The notes: generated by a model from the letters alone, not told the origin. A stretch of DNA of 64,000 bases from an uncultured Clostridia bacterium (GCA_947304585.1 CAMZBI010000005.1:1-64000), one strand, 5' to 3'. Positions 1-11,871 are shown, numbered from the stretch's first letter. A program made the numbers and translations.

Positions 1-150
1 CCACTCGCGGAACGGAGTGACGCGCAGTTCACTCGAGCCGCAGGCTCGCACCACTAGCGAAACGAAGTGAAGCGCCCACTCGCGCGAAGCGCGCCTCCCT
101 CGGCGAAGCCGCACCACTCGCGGAACGCAGTGACGCGTTATTGCCGCGTC
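1..150. repeat. Mini-hairpin array, locus 1 (truncated by window edge)
   Basis: Tandem CCACTCG/CCACTAG spacers alternating with short self-complementary segments, e.g. CGAGCCGCAGGCTCG and CGCGGAACG..GTGACGCG. Confidence 0.8.
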
Positions 151-168
151 TTGCAAACCTTACTCCAA

Positions 169-921
169 TCAATTAAAATCATCCTCGAAAGGCATGGGGA
201 TGCCGAACTCAGTGAGGGATTGGCAATAGGATGCGACGCGCTGGGGCAGGTAGTCCTCGATACGGTGGCCGTCAAAGCCGACGCTGACCTTGACGCCTGA
301 CCTTCTCACGATGTCCTGCTTGGCAGGGTCGCTGAAGAAATCGAGCACGTACGGGTGTTGGCGGTAGCCGTGGATCGAGTCGTAGCTCACGTTCATTTCC
401 CAGAAGATGTTCTCGTCGGCCATGCGCTTGAAGTAGTCGAGAGGGTCGATGCCCAGATTCCGGGCGTGTGCAAAAAGGTCGGTGTGGGCAACGCCGCTGT
501 AGCAGCGGAGCTTCTTGGCGTAGGTGAAAAGATCGCCGCCGGTGACCGATTCCTTGGCGTCAAGGTGCTCGATGATGCAGTAGTCGTAGTAGGAGATGTC
601 GCAGTTGTCCGGAAGGAAGAGGTTGCCGCCGCCAATGGTGCAGATCTCGATGCCCCGAAGGATGTTGATCTTGTCTGCGTATTTCTCCTTGATGAGGTTT
701 ATGTGGTCAAAATAACGCCTGAGGCAGCGGCCGTAGTCCCGGCCCGCAAAGTTTTCAGGGGGCATCTGCAGCATTTCGATGCGCTGGAAGCCTATGCCGT
801 GGTTGTGGTCTGTGAAGCCCAGAAGCTGGATGCCGCCCGCAATGGCTGCCTCGGCAACGGTTTCCGGAGCGTCTTTTCCGCAAAAAGAGTAGTAGGTATG
901 GGAATGAAGATCCTGTACCAT
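169..921 (-). CDS. PHP-domain metal-dependent phosphoesterase-like protein
   Basis: MVQDLHSHTYYSFCGKD (HxH PHP motif); later H/D motifs (GVAHTDLF, VGFDGH); internal ATG preferred over the longer ORF start. Confidence 0.7.
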   Translation of the reverse strand: MVQDLHSHTYYSFCGKDAPETVAEAAIAGGIQLLGFTDHNHGIGFQRIEMLQMPPENFAGRDYGRCLRRYFDHINLIKEKYADKINILRGIEICTIGGGNLFLPDNCDISYYDYCIIEHLDAKESVTGGDLFTYAKKLRCYSGVAHTDLFAHARNLGIDPLDYFKRMADENIFWEMNVSYDSIHGYRQHPYVLDFFSDPAKQDIVRRSGVKVSVGFDGHRIEDYLPQRVASYCQSLTEFGIPMPFEDDFN

Positions 922-1043
922 AAGACCTCCCGTAAAAATGTATTTTGAAATGCGACTGAAAACAGCGCAAAACTTTCTAAGCGGATTATACAATAAAAAG
1001 GCCGCCGGTGTAAACCGGAAAGGGGTCCTGAAAGGAGACAAAA

Positions 1044-1640
1044 ATGCCTGAATACATTGTCAGAAAAATCGAAAGTAGTGTACCATGCGAAGCGGATTGG
1101 GATCTGGCGGAAACTGCCCTGATCGACGTTGCCCCCTGGGAGAAGGACTATCCGGAAAAATGTCTTTCGACCGCAAAACTTCTTGCTACCCCGGGCGGGA
1201 TAATCGTCAAGCTGACCTCTTTTGAAAAAGATCCGGTGAGGCAGGTTTTTGACGATTGGGGAGAGATCTGGACGGACAGCTGCCTGGAGTTTTTCTTCAT
1301 GCCGGATTCGAGAACAGGCGTGTATTACAACTTCGAGTGCAACGCCAATGGCTTCATGCTGGTTGGCAAGGGGAACGGAAGAAAGCCCAGAGAGCGGGTC
1401 ACGCCAAGGGATGGGAGCAGATCGTTTTTCTCTATAAACACGGAGAATGGCGATGATCATTGGTCAGTGGTCTACAGAATACCGAAGGACTATTTCGGTG
1501 AGATTTACCGGCCGAAGGGCAACTTTTACAAGTGCCAGGAACGCATTCCGGAGAGGATGCATTTTATGTGCTGGAGCAGGATCGAAACAGAAAAACCGGA
1601 CTTCCACAGACCGGAGTTTTTCGGCGACATCAGATTTTAG
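1044..1640 (+). CDS. Carbohydrate-binding family 9-like protein
   Basis: ORF with WTDSCLEFFFMPD...YYNFECNANG, typical of CBM9-like domains. Confidence 0.6.
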   Translation: MPEYIVRKIESSVPCEADWDLAETALIDVAPWEKDYPEKCLSTAKLLATPGGIIVKLTSFEKDPVRQVFDDWGEIWTDSCLEFFFMPDSRTGVYYNFECNANGFMLVGKGNGRKPRERVTPRDGSRSFFSINTENGDDHWSVVYRIPKDYFGEIYRPKGNFYKCQERIPERMHFMCWSRIETEKPDFHRPEFFGDIRF

Positions 1641-1695
1641 TGTTTTTTTAAGAGGCAAAAGCTAAAATACAGACCTGAAAAAAAACAGCAAGGTT

Positions 1696-3858
1696 GTGAA
1701 AGCAATGGGCAGAAAGATCAAAAGTTTGAGTCTGATAGTTTTGGCGGTTGTTCTGGCAGCGGTATTTTCCGCCTGCGGGTTGATTAAGAACGTCCCCGGG
1801 GGAACGAACGGAAGCGGTTCGAGCGTTAACGGCGGCAGCAGCGTTACTCCTGTGGGTAAGACGGACAACGTTGACGTAAAGGTGATCGACGATCCTGCGG
1901 ACAGCGGGAAAGAAGCCGAAGGACAGTTTTCAATCACTCCCTCGGATGGTGCGGCAACGCCTTCTCAAAACGGCTCGGTCTATACGATTGGCGGTGCGGG
2001 GGAGTACACCCTGACGGGCAAGCTTTCGGACGGACAGGTGGTAATTGAGGCAGGCGAGGAGGACGAAGTCAGGCTTGTGCTTGCGGGATGCTCCGTGAGC
2101 TGCTCTTTCAGTGCGCCGGTATTGGCAAGATCTGCGGGCAAAGTCATTATTAACGCCGCCAAAGGCTCCTACAACGTGATCAACGACGAAAGGACTGCCG
2201 CCGCTGAAGACGATCCGGACGCCGCAATATATGCTCTGTGTGACCTAAATCTTGCGGGCACAGGTACACTCATAGTCACCTCATCCTGCGACAACGGCAT
2301 CAAGACGAAGGACGATCTCTCCGTCAAAAATCTTACGCTTAAAGTCACAGCCCCCGGCAACGCCCTCAAAGGCAACGACTCGGTAACGATAAAATCAGGC
2401 TCCCTCATGCTTGTCTCCACAGGCTCGGACGGGATCAAAACCAGCAATTCCGGTATCTCCGCCAAGGGCAACCAGAAGGGCACGATAACGATCGAGGGCG
2501 GATGCGTTGACGTTTATTCGGCTCAGGACGGCATCAGCGCTGCATACAACGTTGTAATTAAAGAGGGCGAAAACGGGTCACCGGTTCTGAACGTCTTCAC
2601 TGCGAGTTACGCCGGCGAGAACAGCCCCTCAAGCTCTTCCACCACGGAAAAGTACCTGATTCTTCCGTCTTCGGTTTACTCTAAATCAAGCGATTTTTAC
2701 GCATATCTTTACAACGAGCCCGGCGACGGCGTCTTCGCACTCTGCACCTACGAGACCATGGTGAGAAGCGGCAGGACCAGCTACTACGGTCTTGTCTACA
2801 AGGCGCCCTCGACCTACGCCAATGTGGCCTTTTGCTCCGTTCCTTCAGGCACCAAACCTGACGGCAACGACCACACCCTTGAGTCAGACGGCCAGGCCAT
2901 TAACACCTCGATGAACGCCTACCTCGTGACGGAATCGGGCTCCCTCAACGGCGAGTGGGTCCAGCTTACCACCAACAGCGGAGGCGGTCCCGGCGGAAAG
3001 AACGGCTCCGGCAAGACCACCTATTCATCAAAAGGAATAAAGGCTTATAACGAAGTCATCATCTCTGGAGGCACCGTAACGATCAGCTGCATGGACGACG
3101 GCATCCACGCCAATGCGGACGGCACCCTCGAAAACGGCTCAAAAGCAGCCGGCAACATCACCGTGACCGGCGGAACCCTAACGATAACCGCTGCGGATGA
3201 CGGTATGCACGCCGACGGGACTCTGACCATTGGCGGCGGATACGTTAACGTGAAGACCGCCTACGAAGGCCTCGAAGCCAACGTCATCAACATCTTAGGC
3301 GGCGAGACCTACGTTTACGGCCGGGATGACGGCATGAACGCCTGCAAAGGCAGCGCAAAACAGCCTATGATCAACATCTCGGGCGGCTACCTTGACGTCA
3401 CAACTCCCTCCGGCGACACGGACGCCATCGACTCCAACGGCAGCATCTCTATGACCGGCGGCGTTGCGATCATAAAGGGCGGCGCCTCCAACGGCGGCAT
3501 GGCAGGGTCCGTTGACGTGGACGGCTCCATCTCCGTCACCGGCGGCACCATCATTGCATTCGGCGGCATCTGCGAGACTCCGGGCAGCGGCTCCGTGAAC
3601 GTCTACGCATCAAGCGGAACCTCCTTCCAGGCTGGAAACTACACCCTGGCTCAAAAGAACGGCGACACAATACTGACTTTTAAACTGGATTCGTCCTACT
3701 CATCCGTGTGGGTCGCTTCCGAAAGCATTTCCCTTAACAAATCCTACGCGATCTCAAAGGATTCGACAACCGTGCTGGAATGGACCCAGTCGAAACAGTC
3801 CGAGGGCAGCTCGGGCGGCGGATTTGGGCCTGGCGGATTTCCGGGAGGATGGAGATAA
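1696..3858 (+). CDS. Secreted lipoprotein with carbohydrate-binding (Cthe_2159/DUF4353-like) beta-helix repeats
   Basis: Lipobox VFSACG; repeated GGTVTI..DDGIHA / SDGIKTSNS motifs; Gly-rich C-terminus; alternative ATG at 1705. Confidence 0.7.
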   Translation: MKAMGRKIKSLSLIVLAVVLAAVFSACGLIKNVPGGTNGSGSSVNGGSSVTPVGKTDNVDVKVIDDPADSGKEAEGQFSITPSDGAATPSQNGSVYTIGGAGEYTLTGKLSDGQVVIEAGEEDEVRLVLAGCSVSCSFSAPVLARSAGKVIINAAKGSYNVINDERTAAAEDDPDAAIYALCDLNLAGTGTLIVTSSCDNGIKTKDDLSVKNLTLKVTAPGNALKGNDSVTIKSGSLMLVSTGSDGIKTSNSGISAKGNQKGTITIEGGCVDVYSAQDGISAAYNVVIKEGENGSPVLNVFTASYAGENSPSSSSTTEKYLILPSSVYSKSSDFYAYLYNEPGDGVFALCTYETMVRSGRTSYYGLVYKAPSTYANVAFCSVPSGTKPDGNDHTLESDGQAINTSMNAYLVTESGSLNGEWVQLTTNSGGGPGGKNGSGKTTYSSKGIKAYNEVIISGGTVTISCMDDGIHANADGTLENGSKAAGNITVTGGTLTITAADDGMHADGTLTIGGGYVNVKTAYEGLEANVINILGGETYVYGRDDGMNACKGSAKQPMINISGGYLDVTTPSGDTDAIDSNGSISMTGGVAIIKGGASNGGMAGSVDVDGSISVTGGTIIAFGGICETPGSGSVNVYASSGTSFQAGNYTLAQKNGDTILTFKLDSSYSSVWVASESISLNKSYAISKDSTTVLEWTQSKQSEGSSGGGFGPGGFPGGWR

Positions 3859-4245
3859 TGCGCGACGCAAGCGTCGCTAGTGGAGCGAGCCTTTGGCGAA
3901 TGGGGCGGGGCTGACGCCGCGAGTGGTGCGGCGCAAGCGCCGAGTGATGCGAGCCTTCGGCTCGAGTGATGCGCACCTCCGGTGCGAGTGATGCGGTGCG
4001 CTGCGCGCAATTAAGGCTTCTGCGGCTCGAGTGGTGCGGCTTCGCCGAGTGGAGCAAGCCTGCGGCGAATGGGGCGCGGCTGACGCCGCGAGTGGTGCGG
4101 CGCAAGCGCCGAGTGATGCGGCTTTGCCGAGTGGTGCGAGCCTTTGGCGAATGGGGCGCGGCTGACGCCGCGAGTGGTGCGGCGCAAGCGCCGAGTGATG
4201 CGGCTTCGCCGAGTGGTGCGGCTTCGCCGAGCGGAGGAGCCGCGT
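3859..4245. repeat. Mini-hairpin array, locus 2 (AGTGRTG orientation)
   Basis: About 18 units such as GCGGCGCAAGCGCCG-AGTGATG-CGAGCCTTCGGCTCG-AGTGATG-CGCACCTCCGGTGCG-AGTGATG. Confidence 0.85.
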
Positions 4246-4259
4246 TCCAGCTTCGCGCA

Positions 4260-5449
<1,190 letters not shown>

Positions 5450-5603
5450 AACAGTATGAGCAAAAGGGTATTACAAGATAATTCAATGTTCATTTGAGAT
5501 ACTTGAAAGTTGCCGGAGGCGGTGCTTGAAGAGCCGCAGATCCGAAATCAATAAAAATATACGCGGTGCGATGCGCCGCAGCAGAAACATTACGGAGGTT
5601 TGT

Positions 5604-6053
5604 ATGATAAGCAGAAAAACAACGTTATCGGCGGGAATTGCCGCTCTGGGAATTGCCGCGTCAAACATATTGGGAACGGTTCTTTCGTTTGCCGACGGAG
5701 AACCCACTGCAGCTCCGGCAACACCCACAGAAGATCCGGCAAATGCTCTCAGCTGGTTCCAGAAGATTCCGGCGTGGGTGCTCATAGTCGTTTACGTGGT
5801 GATCCTTGGCGCCATGTTCTACTTCCTCATCATCCGCCCTCAGCGGAAACGCAGGAAGGAAGAGGAGGAGATGAAGAACTCCATCACCCTGGGCCAGGAA
5901 GTGGTTACCATTGGCGGCATCGTGGGAACAATTGTCAATATCAAAGACGACAATATCACCATTCAGACTTCTATTGACAATTCCCTTGTGGAAGTGAAGA
6001 ACTGGGCGATCAGAGAGTATTCCAAGACCGAAAAGGCAGAGGAAAAGAAATAA
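5604..6053 (+). CDS. yajC: Preprotein translocase subunit YajC
   Basis: Single TM then YFLIIRPQRKRRKEEEEM...GQEVVTIGGIVGTI; RBS GGAGG; adjacent to tgt. Confidence 0.93.
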   Translation: MISRKTTLSAGIAALGIAASNILGTVLSFADGEPTAAPATPTEDPANALSWFQKIPAWVLIVVYVVILGAMFYFLIIRPQRKRRKEEEEMKNSITLGQEVVTIGGIVGTIVNIKDDNITIQTSIDNSLVEVKNWAIREYSKTEKAEEKK

Positions 6054-6062
6054 TATAAAAGT

Positions 6063-6106
6063 ACGGGCAGAGCGGAGACCTTGGTGAGGGCCTTGTTCTG
6101 CCCGTT
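6063..6106 (+). terminator. Putative terminator/hairpin after yajC
   Basis: ACGGGCAGA...TCTGCCCGT inverted repeat, weak T tract. Confidence 0.45.
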
Positions 6107-6186
6107 ACTGCATTGAGGGCGCTTCAGGACGGTTTTGCCGCGGAGCGCAGATCCAGATAAAGTTGCGGACCGGGAGGCGGATTGGT

Positions 6187-9100
6187 ATGAAAAAAATGGT
6201 CAATAAAATTGCAGGAGGCACATCGTTGGTGCTTGCATTGGTGATCGCCCTGCTGTTTATGTTTTCAGGATGCGTGAATACCCCCGACGACCCGGATCCC
6301 CTCATTGACCCTACGGAGGAACCTGTTGAAATGAGAGACATTACGAATGATTCGCCTCTTGCGGATTCGATCCTTTACGCAAATCAGATGGCCAACGGTG
6401 TCCAGGCAAGGTACATCGAAGGCACGGACAGATCGAAATATGAGATCCTGAACAAGCAGATCAGGATAGTGGAGACCCTTGACACCGACGGCAAGCTTGG
6501 CATTGAGAGCATAAGCGAAAGAAACGGTGGCACGTATCTCACCAATTCCATGTACTCCTACGTTGTGGATAAAAATGGTACGGTATGGCAGGACAACTAT
6601 TCCACCACGGTGGGCAGGATCAACACCACCAGGCTGGGCTATTACTACTACGAAGTGTTCCTGAGAGATCAGGGCTTCGGAACTGCGGAAAACGGCAGTT
6701 ACAAGTATGCCGACGAGACCGTGCTCAGCGATTTCAACGACGACTGGTATGCCTCGAGCCACTGCAGAATGGAATACGACAAGGGCAAGTCGGTGACCAT
6801 GGTTCTTACGGAAGGACTGGATCCCTATATCTGCAAGGCGCTGACCAAGCCGGTGCCCAAGGAAAAGGCGACCCACCTTGCCATCACCATTGCGGCGGAG
6901 GGTTCCGCAGGCAGAACACAGCTGTTTATCTACGACAAACAGACCAAAAACTTCAACGCGGAGCAGATGATCAATTTCGAGCTCTCCTGCGACGGCAAGC
7001 CCCACACGTACGTTTTTGACATCAGCGGGATATTGAAGGACGACCTGCAGGGAGTCCGTCTCGATGCGGGCAAGATCCCCGGGGAGAGATACACCGTAAG
7101 CGACGTGAGGGCGGTCACCGTTGGCGACTGCGTACATGCACTTGGCGAGAAGACCCTTGACGTTTACCCCGACAAGGTCCACCAGAGCTTCAGACTGCTG
7201 GCCACAAAGGGCTACGAAGAGGTCAGCGAATTTGGCATGATCTGGGAGATGCCAACGGACAAAGTTGAAGCGGTGCGCATCCGGGACAACGACGGCGCCC
7301 ACGAGGACACCAACGTTGACGAGAATACGGTCCAGTACGTGGCCTTTAAGGTCAAGGACGCTGGCGTTGTGGCGATCATCATTCCGGACGACGCTTCGAC
7401 ACTTAAGACCTCCGTCACGATCGAAAACGGCAAATACGTGGTGAGGCAGCTGGCGGGCGGTCAGCTCAAGCTGAAAGAGGGCAAGGACTGCTACTTCGGA
7501 CACAGGATATACACCGATCCCACAGGGAATCTCGGCGCCGTTGACAACGTGGCCTGGGAGGAGAGGAACCCTATTCCTGCGGAGAATTTCACGGTCAATG
7601 CGGGCTCCAGCAACGCCAAGATCACGGGCTACAACAAGCTTAAGGGCTATTACATCACCACAGTGAACGGTACCCATTGGCCAAACGTATTCAAAGAGGG
7701 CCACAGAAACGACTACTTCATTTCGGATATAACCGTAAAGGCGGATTACACCGACAGAAACATCTACCTCTGCGTTTGGTCCTACCCGGGAACCATCGAG
7801 TGCGCAGTGCTGCTTGACGAGGACAACGTCCAGGTGCCGGTGCCGATGCAGGTATGCAAAAACTTCGACTGCGAAAAAGAGGAGATGGTCTACGATCCTG
7901 TTGACTATTCCTACAGCAACTCCATATTCCCGCTGGTGATGAAATCGGGCAGCACCGTTACCTTCTCCGACATCCACCTCTACGTCAACTGGGGCATTTA
8001 CCAGATCAAGCAGCTTTCGTCGATCCAGTTCTTCGTATCCTACTATCACCTGTCCACGGGCTGCAGCGAGTCGAACTGCATCAGTATTTACGGAGTTTTC
8101 GGAAAAGACGGCTTCCTGCTCCCGGACTTCAGAGGACACAGCGGAATCAGGTGGGATACCGATCCCCAGTTTACCTCGGTGGCGACTTCTAAGGCCACGT
8201 CCTATTACGACAACAGCGGCAAGCTCATCATGAACGAGTACACCGGGTCCAAGATCAACAGCTCAGGACCCTCGTACGCGGACATTGAGTATTCCTATAT
8301 TTCCGACAGCGGCGCCTTCAAATACACGATCCGCCACACGGAATTCCCCCAGACGGACGAGAACAGGACCTATTCTGTGATCAGCCTGACCTTCCTCAAG
8401 GACCTCACCCTCAACGACGTCAGAAAGCAGCTCACCCTTCTTTCCCAGGACAGCCGCAGCGACTATTTCCGGGAAATGAGCTACAGGGATCCCGACGGCA
8501 ACAGAGTCCATGTTGATCTCGTCACCAGCCCGAGAGGCGAGACCTACTACACCCTCAACGGCAAGCAGGGCTGGTATGCGTACTACCACAGCTGCACCAG
8601 AACGGTTCCGGAGCACGTTAACGGCGAGACCGACCCGATGAACTATGCGGTGATCATCAAGGACGCGGACATAGTCATTGGCGGAAAGGCCTGGAACGGC
8701 AACTTTATCCTTCGCGACAGCTTTGGCGGCAATCTGAACTACTCGGCCCTCTCCCTTGACCTTGGCAAGACCACCTTCAAGAAGGGCGACCACATCAACT
8801 TCGAGTTCCTGATGCTGCCCTGGGCAAACCGGGACCTTGCCTCCGACTCCAACATCACCATGGTGTTTGAGGATTCAGTGGAAAAACCGCTCACGGTCGT
8901 GAACGTAAAGAAGGGCACAGCCGTTGACGAGCCTTATCTTGCAAGGATCATCTGCGACGCCAATGAGGCCGAATTCACGGTTGGCGGCGGCCGCAACAGA
9001 AACGTGGTCCGGGTCGACGGATTCACCAAGCTCACCCGTCCGGTCATCGAAATAATCGACGCAGCCGGCAACGCCACGCCCTACGTCACCAACGTCAAGG

Positions 9101-9213
9101 AATATGACGGTTACGCGGTCCATATGGGCAGGGACGGCACCTATTCATACTCCTTCGTTTACGAGGCCGAAACGCCTGACGATCAGGTGACCTTCAGGAT
9201 CCACGTGGAATAA
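6187..9213 (+). CDS. Large secreted lipoprotein, function unknown
   Basis: About 1000-aa ORF, signal peptide with lipobox LFMFSGCV. Confidence 0.75.
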   Translation: MKKMVNKIAGGTSLVLALVIALLFMFSGCVNTPDDPDPLIDPTEEPVEMRDITNDSPLADSILYANQMANGVQARYIEGTDRSKYEILNKQIRIVETLDTDGKLGIESISERNGGTYLTNSMYSYVVDKNGTVWQDNYSTTVGRINTTRLGYYYYEVFLRDQGFGTAENGSYKYADETVLSDFNDDWYASSHCRMEYDKGKSVTMVLTEGLDPYICKALTKPVPKEKATHLAITIAAEGSAGRTQLFIYDKQTKNFNAEQMINFELSCDGKPHTYVFDISGILKDDLQGVRLDAGKIPGERYTVSDVRAVTVGDCVHALGEKTLDVYPDKVHQSFRLLATKGYEEVSEFGMIWEMPTDKVEAVRIRDNDGAHEDTNVDENTVQYVAFKVKDAGVVAIIIPDDASTLKTSVTIENGKYVVRQLAGGQLKLKEGKDCYFGHRIYTDPTGNLGAVDNVAWEERNPIPAENFTVNAGSSNAKITGYNKLKGYYITTVNGTHWPNVFKEGHRNDYFISDITVKADYTDRNIYLCVWSYPGTIECAVLLDEDNVQVPVPMQVCKNFDCEKEEMVYDPVDYSYSNSIFPLVMKSGSTVTFSDIHLYVNWGIYQIKQLSSIQFFVSYYHLSTGCSESNCISIYGVFGKDGFLLPDFRGHSGIRWDTDPQFTSVATSKATSYYDNSGKLIMNEYTGSKINSSGPSYADIEYSYISDSGAFKYTIRHTEFPQTDENRTYSVISLTFLKDLTLNDVRKQLTLLSQDSRSDYFREMSYRDPDGNRVHVDLVTSPRGETYYTLNGKQGWYAYYHSCTRTVPEHVNGETDPMNYAVIIKDADIVIGGKAWNGNFILRDSFGGNLNYSALSLDLGKTTFKKGDHINFEFLMLPWANRDLASDSNITMVFEDSVEKPLTVVNVKKGTAVDEPYLARIICDANEAEFTVGGGRNRNVVRVDGFTKLTRPVIEIIDAAGNATPYVTNVKEYDGYAVHMGRDGTYSYSFVYEAETPDDQVTFRIHVE

Positions 9214-9328
9214 TTGATACAGATTTTGTTGAGGCAGGCTTTCGGACAAGGGGTCTGCCTTGATTTTGACGGATCGGATGTCACACCGGTTTGGGCGGCA
9301 GTGATTTTTAAGAAACGGTTGACGGTTT

Positions 9329-10111
9329 ATGTGGTTTGAAGTTTTTATAGGACTGATGATACCTCTTGTGGGAACGACTCTCGGGTCGGCCTGCGTTTTC
9401 TTCATGAAAAAGGATCTGAGCCGCGGCGTTCAGCGGGCTCTCACCGGATTTGCTGCAGGCGTCATGGTTGCCGCATCCATCTGGAGCCTTCTCATCCCGG
9501 CAATGAACCTCAGCGAGCCAATGGGCAAGCTTGCTTTCATCCCTGCCTTCATAGGCTTCTGGGTAGGCGTTCTGTTCCTGCTGCTCCTCGACCGGATCAT
9601 TCCCCATCTTCACATGTTTGCGGAAAAGGCGGAGGGACCCAAAAGCAGGGCCAGAAGAGACACTATGCTTCTGCTGGCGGTAACGCTCCACAACATTCCT
9701 GAGGGCATGACCATCGGCGTTGTTTACGCAGGACTGCTCTCCGGCTCGACGGAGATCACGGCAGGTGCGGCACTGGCGCTTTCGATAGGAATGGCACTTC
9801 AGAACTTCCCGGAGGGCGCCATCATATCGATGCCCCTTCACGCAGAGGGAAAATCAAAGGGCAGAGCGTTTCTCGACGGTGTTCTCTCGGGAGCGGTGGA
9901 ACCGGTGGCGGCTCTTCTCACTGCGCTTTTTGCAAGCATTGCGGTACCGGCAATGCCTTACCTTCTCGCTTTTGCAGCCGGGGCAATGTTTTACGCCGTG
10001 GTGGAGGAACTCATACCTGAGATGTCCGCAGGCGAGCACTCCAACGTGGGGGTCGTTATGTTTGCAGTGGGATTTACACTGATGATGGCGCTCGACGTGG
10101 CGTTAGGCTAA
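9329..10111 (+). CDS. ZIP family metal transporter
   Basis: HNIPEGMTIGVV and NFPEGAIISMPL ZIP signatures, multiple TM segments. Confidence 0.93.
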   Translation: MWFEVFIGLMIPLVGTTLGSACVFFMKKDLSRGVQRALTGFAAGVMVAASIWSLLIPAMNLSEPMGKLAFIPAFIGFWVGVLFLLLLDRIIPHLHMFAEKAEGPKSRARRDTMLLLAVTLHNIPEGMTIGVVYAGLLSGSTEITAGAALALSIGMALQNFPEGAIISMPLHAEGKSKGRAFLDGVLSGAVEPVAALLTALFASIAVPAMPYLLAFAAGAMFYAVVEELIPEMSAGEHSNVGVVMFAVGFTLMMALDVALG

Positions 10112-10208
10112 GCGTTTCCGTAAAGATTCAATCTATAATTCAGGAAACAGTTATCCGGATAATCGATTGAATTGAGAGGTTGAAAATTACACGCTGCACA
10201 GCATTGGT

Positions 10209-11384
10209 CTATTCTCCCGCAATCACTTTTGAATAATACACTATCATCAAATCCACCATTCTTCCGTAGCTGTGGGTGCCGTCGGGGATGTCGTTGGCTT
10301 TGAGGTAGGTGTCGTTGACGGCTTCCGAGACTTGGCTGACCACGGGGGCTTTCTTTTTGTAGGCGTCCCAGATGGCATTGGCGTTGCGCATGTCCCGGGA
10401 GATCCCATCCGCGTCGATGTCGGGGTCGCTCCATACTGCGGCCCATTTGTCCTTGTCGTAGGAGTAGAGCATGTTCATTGCGTATGAGTAGCCGTTGTAA
10501 TATCCGCTGTAGACGTAGAGCGGATCGGGGTTTGAGATCGACGCAAGGTAGCCGATGAAATTGGCCTCGTCCTCCTGGGCAAAACCCAGCTGGTGGGCAA
10601 GCTCGTGACAGGCGGTAAAGGGCGTGTCGTAGGAGGGAGAGTTGGTGTTGACGATGGATTCGGTGTAGACGATTGGGAAAATGCCGGCGATCTGCTCGTA
10701 GCTCATGATCTCGGAAAAGAGGGCGGGCTTTGGCTGCACCAGGTAGCCGGAGAGGCAGGAAAACTCGCTTGAAGCGGCGGCAAAACCGTCTGGGGATAGG
10801 CTGAACAGCTCGCTCTCCGACCGGCTGTCGGAAACCACACCGTTTTCGTCTGTTGCCAACGCACTCCGGGCCTCAGTAGCTTTTCGCCCTAAATATAGGC
10901 AAAGCGCCTCCAGTTCGTCAAGGCTTGACTCCCGGGTTTCGAGGCCTGAGACCTCTTTGAAGGTCAGGGAGCGGTAGTTTAGACCGCCGTAGACGAAAAA
11001 GTTGCCGCCAACAAGCATCGCGGTGATGAGGACGAGGACGAGAAGCCTGAGAAAGCCCTTGACGGCTTTTTTCTTTCTCACTGCAAGGACCACAGATCTG
11101 ACGGTGCAGAACAGCAGCCCGCCAAGGACTGCAAAAGCCGCGATCAGGACCAGCGTCTCTCCGACGGAGAAGGGGACAAGGGAGGCGAGGAATTTCATTG
11201 GCGCCGTGATCACCGGGAAGATGCCTTCACTGTACACCTTGCGCACCGTGCTTCCGTGACCTGCGGCCAGAATATAGACCAGAAAACCCGCCAAGAGCCT
11301 TATCAGAGAAGCGCAAAAGACCGCCGCCAATACTTTCCTGACAGTGTTTTTTCTGAAATAGTCAAAAAATCTTTTTCCCGGCAT
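10209..11384 (-). CDS. DUF3810-like membrane metallopeptidase
   Basis: N-terminal TM segments; HELAHQLGFAQEDEANFIGYL (HExxH...E). Confidence 0.85.
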   Translation of the reverse strand: MPGKRFFDYFRKNTVRKVLAAVFCASLIRLLAGFLVYILAAGHGSTVRKVYSEGIFPVITAPMKFLASLVPFSVGETLVLIAAFAVLGGLLFCTVRSVVLAVRKKKAVKGFLRLLVLVLITAMLVGGNFFVYGGLNYRSLTFKEVSGLETRESSLDELEALCLYLGRKATEARSALATDENGVVSDSRSESELFSLSPDGFAAASSEFSCLSGYLVQPKPALFSEIMSYEQIAGIFPIVYTESIVNTNSPSYDTPFTACHELAHQLGFAQEDEANFIGYLASISNPDPLYVYSGYYNGYSYAMNMLYSYDKDKWAAVWSDPDIDADGISRDMRNANAIWDAYKKKAPVVSQVSEAVNDTYLKANDIPDGTHSYGRMVDLMIVYYSKVIAGE

Positions 11385-11406
11385 CGTTACACCTGCTTTC
11401 GGGCCT

Positions 11407-11871
11407 TCAAAGTTTCTTTCCGGCGGCAATGAGTGACGCCAAGGCAGCGCAGCCTTTTTCAATGTCGTTCCAGGCAGCGTCAAAATCATCCGTGTACCAA
11501 GGGTCCGCCACGTCCCCCGGAGTGTCCGTGTAGTCCATCAGAAGCCTCAGCTTGTTTTCCGGGTCGCCGCCAAAGATCCTCAGCATGTTGCGGATGTTGG
11601 CCCGGTCCATGCCGATGATTATATCATATTTTGAATAATCGCTGCGGGTTATCCGGTGTGCGGTCTTGCCGGCGCAGTCAATACCGTGCTCTCTGAGCTT
11701 TCTGCGGGCAGGCGGGTAGACCGGGTTCCCGAGCTCCTCAGAACTCGTTGCCCCGGAACTTACGGAGACGTTGGCGGCTGCGGGGACGTCCAGGAGCATT
11801 TTCCTGAGGCAAAATTCAGCCATTGGGCTGCGGCAGATGTTGCCGTGACAGACGAAGAGTATTTTAATCAT
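11407..11871 (-). CDS. Low-molecular-weight protein tyrosine phosphatase
   Basis: N-terminal VCHGNICRSPMAE and C-terminal DPWYTDDF. Confidence 0.95.
   Translation of the reverse strand: MIKILFVCHGNICRSPMAEFCLRKMLLDVPAAANVSVSSGATSSEELGNPVYPPARRKLREHGIDCAGKTAHRITRSDYSKYDIIIGMDRANIRNMLRIFGGDPENKLRLLMDYTDTPGDVADPWYTDDFDAAWNDIEKGCAALASLIAAGKKL

Noticed and set aside
355-948. 197-aa + strand ORF over the PHP gene
   Set aside because: Antisense to a gene with clear PHP motifs.
6265-8139. 624-aa minus-strand ORF opposite the large lipoprotein
   Set aside because: Antisense shadow ORF; the + strand has a signal peptide and normal secreted-protein composition. Many other antisense ORFs (4346-5335, 17168-18460, 21050-22243) are rejected likewise.
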